Positions 58,489 to 64,000 of a stretch of DNA of 64,000 nt are shown here, piece after piece. Below the pieces are notes generated by a model. It did not search any database, had not been told where the DNA came from, and saw nothing but the letters and a program-made list of their open reading frames with translations. Both the position numbers and the translations under genes were made by a program. The stretch's first letter is position 1; every line of letters begins with the position of its first letter. This DNA comes from Crotalaria pallida (lineage: Eukaryota > Streptophyta > Magnoliopsida > Fabales > Fabaceae): the NCBI GenBank assembly GCA_037953625.1, contig CM075652.1, positions 11,180,501 to 11,244,500 of the forward strand, given 5' to 3'.

Positions 58489-58967
58489 CATTGTTGTCTT
58501 TGAAAATGACCAAGCCCCTTTCTGATGAAGACATAGCGCTTTTGAGTTCATTCTTCCATGCTCATTCAGATTTAGTGCTGCTTGGGCTGCATTTGCCTCA
58601 GATTTTTAATGAAACTGGACTTCATACCATGCTGCATGTGTTGAAGCTTACTGTGAACCAGGATGTGGATTCCTTTTCTTGGGATCAAAAATCTTCCCTG
58701 TTGGACTATTTGCTGACTCTCAAACTTCATCAATATTCGGGGTCTTGGCTTGACAGTGCAATTAGACAAGTGGAGGGCCAACGCCCTCCCTTTGATGAGG
58801 AGACTTTTATTGCAAAGAGGCAACTTTTGTTGGAGCGTCGTGCTGATTTGGAGAGCTTGATCAATGATATTTCTGTTACTTTGTCCAAGGCCACTGCTGA
58901 TCTGACAAGTGTGAAAGCTGATCTTGCTGAATTGGACTCTCAACAAGAGTCTTATGTTGCTATTTGA

Positions 58968-59519
58968 AAGACTTCTTCTCTGGGCGCTCTTTTTAAGATG
59001 TAGCTGTTGTGTTTGTTGTTTCACTTGGTTGTTGAAAACTGTTGGAACTCTTGTATTTTTCTATTTCTGCTCTACTTTTGTTGGACTCGTAGGACCTTTG
59101 TATTTGCGTTATCATTTCTGTTTTGCTTATGTTGTATTCAAACTCGGCTTTTGGGGAATGGGCTCTTGAAGCTTTCCTTTTGCTTCTATATTGGACGAGT
59201 TTTCAATCTTCTTTTGATTTGAAGTCTTTGTGTCCATCTTGCATCTCTTGCCTTTTTAAACAGACTTTTCTTTTTTTACTCTTTTGAATAGAATCTTCCC
59301 TTCTTTTTCTTATTCTCTTCCTTTTCTTTCTCTTCTTCTCTTATTTTTTTTCTTTTTCTTTCTTTTCTTCTCTTCCCCCCCCCCCCCTTTTTTTTGCACA
59401 GTGTTTCTCTGGGTGCTTGCACTGAAACTTTTTCACTGTACCTGTTTTTACTTTATAATACATAGAACTAGGTACATTTTCAGAAACAAAGAGCGCTTTT
59501 GCACATGCAAGTTTTTGAT
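58968..59519. other. 3' flank of PMD gene, pyrimidine-rich
   Basis: No coding evidence. T-rich sequence suits a plus-strand 3' untranslated region. A C/T-rich block at 59280-59395 includes a run of ten C and eight T. Confidence 0.5.
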
Positions 59520-60143
59520 TCATATTCAGGTTGCACATATCAGGGTGCTTTCGCACATATCAGGGTGCAATCTTTTACTTATACCTAGGTTGCACATATC
59601 AGGGTGCTTTCGCACATATCAAGGTGCAACTTAAGTTTTTTGCACATATCAGGGCGCTCTCGCGCATATCAGGGTGCAGTCTTTTACTTATACTTAGGTT
59701 GCACATATCAGGGTGCTTTCGGACATATCAGGGTGCAATCCTTTACTTATACTTAGGTTGCACATATCAGGGTGCTTTCGCACATATCAGGGTGCAACTT
59801 AAGTTTTCTGCACATATCAGGGCACTTTCGCGCATATCAGGGTGCAGTCTTTTACTTATACTTAGGTTACACATATCAGGGTGCTTTCGCACATATCAAG
59901 GTGCAATTCTTTACTTATACTTAGGTTGCATATATCAGGGTGCTTTCGCACATATCAGGGTGCAACTTAAGTTTTCTGCACATATCAGGGCGCTCTCGCG
60001 CATATCAGGGTGTAGTCTTTTACTTATACTTAGGTTGCACATATCAAGGTGCTTTCGCACATATCAGGGTGCTTTCGCACATATCAAGGTGCTTTCGCAC
60101 ATATCAGGGTGCTTTCGCACATATCAGGGTGCAACTTAAGTTT
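59520..60143 (-). repeat. Tandem repeats in the Tat-2 3' region
   Basis: Built from the 20-bp unit CACATATCAGGGTGCTTTCG with variants (AAGG for AGGG, CGCGCATATC for CGCACATATC), interleaved with spacers TTTTACTTATACTTAGGTTG and AACTTAAGTTTT to give longer periods. The final 100 bp (60040-60140) is a pure 20-bp array. Tandem repeats between integrase and the 3' end are a known trait of Tat elements. Confidence 0.9.
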
Positions 60144-60249
60144 TTTTTTTTTTAAAAAAGGGAAACAACTCTTTCACTGGATAACATCTGATTCATTCAT
60201 GTATTCAAAAAGTGGCATACAAAACATTAGTGCCTACATGCTATGGATA

Positions 60250-61068
60250 CTACTTCTTGATGTATTTAAAGTTCAGGGGGCCTACTCTTTTTTGCGACTC
60301 TGGCTCTAGCAGATGACAATAGCCACTGGGGTGCGCCTCTTGCACAATGTATGGGCCTTCCCATTGAGGTGTCCATTTGCTAGTGTGGGCATTTCTCATG
60401 ACAACATCAGTGGCTTTTAAGACCAGCTCTCCTTCTGCAAACATTCTGGGCTTTACCATCTTCTCATAGGCCAGCATGACCCTTCGTTGGTGCTTGAGTA
60501 ACTCGTCTTGTGCTTTGATTCTCATACCGTCCACTGATTCAGCTCTTTCCACAGCACCCTTCTCATTCTCTGTGATCATGCGTGCTGAAGGTACTAACAC
60601 CTCTGCTGGCAACGTTGCTTCTGCCCCATAGACCAGTGAAAAGGGGGACGCTTTGGTCGTGCCATGTTTTGTAACACGAAAAGCCCACAAAGCCAAAGGC
60701 AAATATTCATTCCACTCTTGGGGCGAGTCCTCTACTGTTTTTGATAGAATCCTGATCAATGCCTTATTAGTAGATTCTGCCTGGCCATTTGCTTGAGGGT
60801 AATAAAGGGTAGATTTGTGATGGGTGACCCCATATTCTCCCAGGATCTTTTCCACTTTCTTGTTGATAAAATGAGTGCCATTGTCTGATATAATCCTTTT
60901 GGGTAACCCGAAGCGGCATATGATATTATCCCTTATGAATTGGACAGTAGTGTCCGCATCCGCTCTTTTGCACGCAATAGCCTCGACCCACTTTGTTGAG
61001 TGTTCAGTAGCTGCCAAGATCCATCTTCTTCCCCTTGATGGAGGATCTATAGGCCCCACGAAGTCCAT
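60250..61068 (-). pseudogene. Tat-2 integrase catalytic core and C-terminal domain
   Basis: Minus strand, ending at 60250. It opens MDFVGPIDPPSRGRR, then ATEHSTKWVEAI, the second catalytic Asp in IISDNGTHFINK and the Glu in YYPQANGQAESTNKAL: a complete DDE triad. The C-terminal part has LPLALWAFRVTKHGTT, FSLVYGAEATLPAEV and the GPY/F-like WEGPYIVQEAHPSGYC. The frame is separated from the upstream zinc module only by TGA (complement of 61072-61074) where Trp is expected, so 61068 is not a true start. The tandem repeats and PMD gene lie downstream. Confidence 0.93.
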
Positions 61069-61071
61069 GCA

Positions 61072-61680
61072 TCAAGTATGAAAGGGATAAGGGGCGCTCA
61101 GACTCTTCATGCTGTTGGCTGGCACGTGGATCTTGTGCCCATACTTTTGACACTGCTCGCACCTTCTCACAAAATCAACGGAGTCCTCCCTGATCGTTGG
61201 CCAAAAATATCCCATCTTTATGAGTTCTTCATACAGTTCTCTTCCCCCTTGGTGTCTCCCACAGAGCCCTCTATGGACCTCTTCCATTACTTTCTCGTGA
61301 TCAATCTTCTTCAAGCACCTCAAGACTTCTCCTGCAAAATTCTTTCTGAACAATTCCCCCTTGTCACAAAAGTATCTATTAGCTTTCTTTCTTATCTTTT
61401 CAGCTTCCATGTTGTCTCCTGGTAAGATCCCATGTTCCAAGTACTCCTTTATAGGACGGATCCATTCTGTATCTGCAAGGTGGACTTCCACTTCTTCTTT
61501 GCAATCTTGACATTGAACACAAAAGTTTTGCAAGGAATCACAGTGTGTCTTCATGGTGGGCCAAAATATACCAATTCTTTTCAAGCGTCTGTAGAATCCT
61601 GGTCCCACTTGTCCACAGATACTCTTGTGCAGCTGGACCATTTTCTTCAGTCCTTCTTCTTCCGCCACGCATCTCATGAG
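61072..61680 (-). pseudogene. Tat-2 integrase N-terminal region with two H2C2 modules
   Basis: Minus-strand frame from the MITE edge at 61680 to the TGA at 61072. The first module reads LHKSICGQVGPGFYRRLKR, IGIFWPTMKTHC then CVQCQ, and lacks the second His of the H2C2 pattern. A linker (IRPIKEYLEHGILPGDN) leads to a second, complete module VHRGLCGRHQGGRELYEEL, MGYFWPTIREDS, CEQCQKYGHKIH. The duplication of this module inside one pol is unusual. Its N-terminal continuation lies beyond the MITE at 62244. Confidence 0.88.
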
Positions 61681-62235
61681 TAGGCATGGCAAAAAAAACC
61701 AGAACCGCGGGCACCCGCCCGAACCCGATCCGCCATTAGCGGGGAAAAACCGTTCTAATCGGGTATCGGGGCGGGGGCGGGGAAAACCCGCTTTTTCAAT
61801 CACGGGGCGGGGGCGGGTGTGGTAATTATACTATCCGCCCCGCACCCGGCCCCGAAACCGACCCGCTCACACTATATATGCATATTATATTATATATTAT
61901 ATATAATTTATAATAATAGTAATAAAAAAATATTAAAAATAATGTTTTGACTCTTAATAAAAATCACTTGTGAAAAATACTCTTTTAAAAAAGCTGTTTT
62001 TAAAAGAAAAAGTTGATATATTATAAAAGAAAAGCTCTTTTAGAAAAGTTGTTTTTAAAAGAAAAGCGGGGGCGGGTACGGTGCGGTTTTACCCGACCCC
62101 CGACAGGGGCGGGGGCGGGTGGGCTTTTATGATACCCGGCGGGGGACGGGGGCGGGGGCGGGGGCAATTTTTTGAGACGGGGGCGGGTGTGGGAAGTGCA
62201 TAATCCGCCCCCGCTCCGCCCCATTGCCATGCCTA
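61681..62235. mobile_element. 555-bp hAT-type MITE with 8-bp TSD
   Basis: Ends TAGGCATGGCAA and TTGCCATGCCTA are perfect inverted repeats; the 8-mer CTCATGAG flanks both sides (61673-61680 and 62236-62243), as expected for hAT transposition. The arms are built of (G)GGGCGGG / CCCGCCCC runs and the core is AT-rich, with nearly pure A/T at 61870-62050. No transposase. It splits the Tat-2 pol frame, which matches on both sides once one CTCATGAG is removed. Confidence 0.93.
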
Positions 62236-62243
62236 CTCATGAG

Positions 62244-62438
62244 GAGTCCCTCCCTATTTCTCTTGTAAAGGATTCCCCTCACCAAACATAAGTCTCTGGA
62301 CGCTTTTGTTAGCATTTTACTCTTTAATTCTTTCCTGACTGGCGTCCTCCAATCATCTCTATGTTCTTCTTCCATCTTTCCTTCTTTTACTTGGGACTGT
62401 TGCTCCCTCCGGAGATAGACTGCCTGTTTTTTCTTCAT
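62244..62438 (-). pseudogene. Tat-2 linker between RNase H and integrase
   Basis: Minus-strand frame with KASRDLCLVRGILYKRNREG, the usual lead-in to the first H2C2 module, ending at the MITE target site. It overlaps the RNase H frame by a frameshift around 62400-62435. Confidence 0.8.
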
Positions 62439-62673
62439 TCATTGCGATTTTGCTCCGCAAAGTAGCCAGAGCATCTGCTTTCCTGTTTTCAGACCTGGGC
62501 ACGTGCTCCAGTGATCCCACTCTGAATTTTTCCATGACCTCTAAGGCTCTTTCACTGCAAAGCGCTAGTGAGGATTCGTTCACGCCATACTCCCCTTTCA
62601 ATTGTCGAATCACCAGGTTTGAATCCCCTTTTACTATCACGCTACTGATTCTCATTTCTTCAGCTATTTTCAA
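62359..62673 (-). pseudogene. Tat-2 second RNase H-like domain, C-terminal part
   Basis: Minus strand: LKIAEEMRISSVIVKGDSNL, VIRQLKGEYGVNESSLAL, LEHVPRSENRKADALATL. It continues the RNase H begun before 62673 (FDGSPSCPKGEAGVVL, NNEAEYEALLLG) but in a different frame; a one-base loss near 62673 explains this. ADALA is the late conserved Asp motif of the fold. Confidence 0.87.
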
Positions 62674-63731
62674 CCCAGTAGAAGGGCCTCATATTCGGCC
62701 TCGTTGTTAGTGCAGGGGAAATCAAGCTGGAATGCAAATGTTAACTCCTCCCCCCTTCCGTTTGTCAACACCACGCCTGCCTCCCCTTTTGGACAAGACG
62801 GAGAGCCATCAAACATGAGTGTCCAAATTTCTTCCTCATCAGCCATGTTGACCATCTCTTCTGATCCTTCTTCTTCATTCGTGGCACATATTGTGATCAG
62901 GTCCACCAAGGCTTGGCTTTTCAAGGCAGTGGGCATCACTAGCTGTATCTCATAATCTGTGAGTGTAAAGGCCCATTTGCTCACTCTCCCTGTCAGGCCT
63001 GCCCCTTGTAGCAAATGCTTGATCCCTGCTGATTTGGTCATGACATGTACAGTGTGTGCCTGGAAGTAGTGTCTATATTTTTGAGACACATACATCAAAG
63101 CTAAACACTGCCTTTCCTGTGTTGAGTACCTGGCCTCAACGTCTTTGAGCATTCGGCTCCAGTATGCAATAGGACGCTCTGAACCGTCCACCTCTTGGGC
63201 AAGAAGTCCACTAATTGCTGTCTTGGTGGTGGCTAGGTAAACTCTGAGGGGGACACCTTTCTGTGGGGGAATCATGATCAGGGGAGACATCAGTGTCTTC
63301 TTGATCCTATCCAAGGCCTCTTGATGTTCTTTCTCCCATTTGAATGCCTCTTTGCCTTTTAAAAGCTTTCTCATTGATCCCAGTAGTTCTCCCAAAGTTG
63401 GAATGAACCTTCGTATATATCCCAATTTCCCCATCATCTGTTGCAGTTCCTTTTGAGTCTTGGGCGCTCTCAAATCCCTTATAGCTTGCACTTTGTCTTC
63501 TACAGCTGAGATCCCTTTCTTGTGTACCACAAAACCAAGAAATTCCCCTGATGAGACTCCAAATTTGCATTTCAACGGGTTCATCCATAGTTTGTATTTT
63601 TTGCACCTCTCAAAGACGACCTTCAGGTGCTCCATGTGCTGCTCCTTTTTCCTGGACTTTACCACCAAATCATCCACGTAATCTTCCACAATCTCATGCA
63701 TCATATCGTGGAAGATTGCTGTCATAGCTCT
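62670..63731 (-). pseudogene. Tat-2 RT palm/thumb, RNase H and start of second RNase H-like domain
   Basis: Minus strand. The catalytic box is EDYVDDLVVKS near 63680, followed by WMNPLKCKFGVSSGEFLGF and the thumb (MMGKLGYIRRFIP). Gypsy RNase H includes YWSRMLKDVEARYSTQERQ, and the Tat-type second domain begins WTLMFDGSPSCPKGEAG. The upstream boundary is the TAA at 63732-63734 (minus strand), where relatives read Gln in ATYQRAM, so ATG 63725 is not the real start. Confidence 0.92.
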
Positions 63732-63734
63732 TTA

Positions 63735-64000
63735 GTACGTGGCCCCTGCATTTTTAAGCCCAAACGGCATGACCATGTAGAAGAAATTCCCCACAGGCAT
63801 CCTGAACGCAATTTTATCTTCATCACCTGGTGCCATTCTGATCTGGTTGTACCCACTGAATCCATCCATGAATGAGAAGCGTTCGTGCATTGCGGTAGGA
63901 TCAACCATGTTGTCTATGTTTGGCAGTGGGAAGTCGTCTTTTGGGCATGCTTTGTTAAGATCCCTAAAATCTACACAGCACCTTATCTGCCCATTCTTCT
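63735..64000 (-). pseudogene. Tat-2 RT fingers/palm, running off the window
   Basis: Minus-strand frame entering from the right edge: GQIRCCVDFRDLNKACPKDD, FSFMDGFSGYNQIRMAPGD and MPFGLKNAGATY up to the TAA at 63732. Protease, gag and the 5' LTR of Tat-2 must lie to the right of the window. Confidence 0.9.

Larger units (their letters stand above)
55257..58967 (+). pseudogene. Plant mobile domain (PMD) protein gene, antisense inside Tat-2, with introns
   Basis: Lies between the integrase and 3' LTR of Tat-2 on the opposite strand. It starts MARSSAVTSSGEDLES. The PMD (aminotransferase-like) signature appears as LVQRWCSTTHTF and WGEFTPSLEDVIVL, then FWLSRYLFTDPPWE and MLSQGVHLPLSSLYLGGLYA; PMD proteins are plant-specific and often carried by transposons. 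After GT-AG introns at 57123-57201, 57658-57819 and 58408-58488 it encodes Ser/Pro/Thr-rich repeats with SSQRAE/KTTATP motifs, then a helical end (AKRQLLLERRADLESLI) with coiled-coil character, ending TGA 58965-58967. Two TAGs (55515, 55671) and a frameshift near 56151 show decay. The function in the element is unknown; silencing or chromatin roles are only suggested by MAIN-type PMD relatives. Confidence 0.82.

Noticed and set aside
55257..58967. PMD gene as an ordinary host gene independent of Tat-2
   Set aside because: It is enclosed between Tat-2 integrase/tandem repeats and the Tat-2 PPT and LTR, a position known for extra ORFs in Tat elements; still possible if the LTR belongs to another element.
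59520..60143. Long frames translating to repeated HISGCFRTYQGA-type peptides
   Set aside because: The frames arise from the 20-bp tandem array, are open in more than one frame and have no family match; not a protein gene.

Overview
The window is repeat-dominated nuclear DNA of a flowering plant. The plant retrotransposon lineages, plant mobile domain gene, hAT and MULE-type MITEs and LTR motif style suggest a eudicot, quite possibly a legume; the species cannot be fixed from sequence alone. No rRNA, tRNA, CRISPR array or intact host gene was recognised. Nearly everything is transposable-element DNA, much of it nested.

The largest feature is a head-to-tail duplication of about 31.38 kb. Bases 1-25950 recur at 31382-57329 (offset 31381, falling to 31379 after a 2-bp difference in a (TC)n run). 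I found only four substitutions between the copies (1410/32791, 1752/33133, 10522/41903, 11518/42899), so it is very recent unless it is an assembly artefact. The junction at 25948-25950 joins the middle of an antisense plant-mobile-domain gene to the middle of a copia LTR through a 3-bp TCT overlap. Copy A starts before the window.

Within the unit the order is: (1) a Sirevirus-type Ty1/copia element (5' LTR remnant, PBS, gag, protease, integrase, RT/RNase H, 3' LTR remnant) whose RNase H-PPT-LTR-head segment has been amplified into about 3.35 tandem copies of 1.6 kb; (2) a Tat-clade Ty3/gypsy element (called Tat-1) inserted in its protease/integrase region with 5-bp TSD CTAAG; (3) inside Tat-1, a 1596-bp reverse-oriented solo LTR with 5-bp TSD ATGTC; (4) right of the copia element, an LTR-like remnant with 48-bp tandem repeats, a 5'-truncated LINE tail, unclassified DNA-transposon-like repeats, a Helitron 3' end, a 912-bp MULE-type MITE with 9-bp TSD, and a gene-like segment with a (TC)n tract; (5) the 3' LTR of a second, minus-strand Tat element (Tat-2).

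Tat-2 occupies 54159 to the window end on the minus strand. Read 5' to 3' on that strand it has RT, RNase H plus a second RNase H-like domain, two integrase zinc-binding modules, an integrase core, a 3' region of 20-bp-based tandem repeats, then a plus-strand (antisense) gene for a plant mobile domain protein with three intron-like gaps, a PPT and the 3' LTR. A 555-bp hAT-type MITE with 8-bp TSD splits its pol. All coding regions carry stops or frameshifts, so the elements look non-autonomous now.

Inferred order of events: Tat-2 and the Sirevirus inserted independently; the Sirevirus then amplified its 3' segment and received Tat-1; Tat-1 received the reverse LTR and lost most of its 3' half; finally the whole block was duplicated. 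LTR comparisons agree: the Sirevirus LTR ends differ at about 4 of 193 sites, the surviving Tat-1 LTR overlap at 1 of 218, and the two 26-kb copies at about 4 sites.
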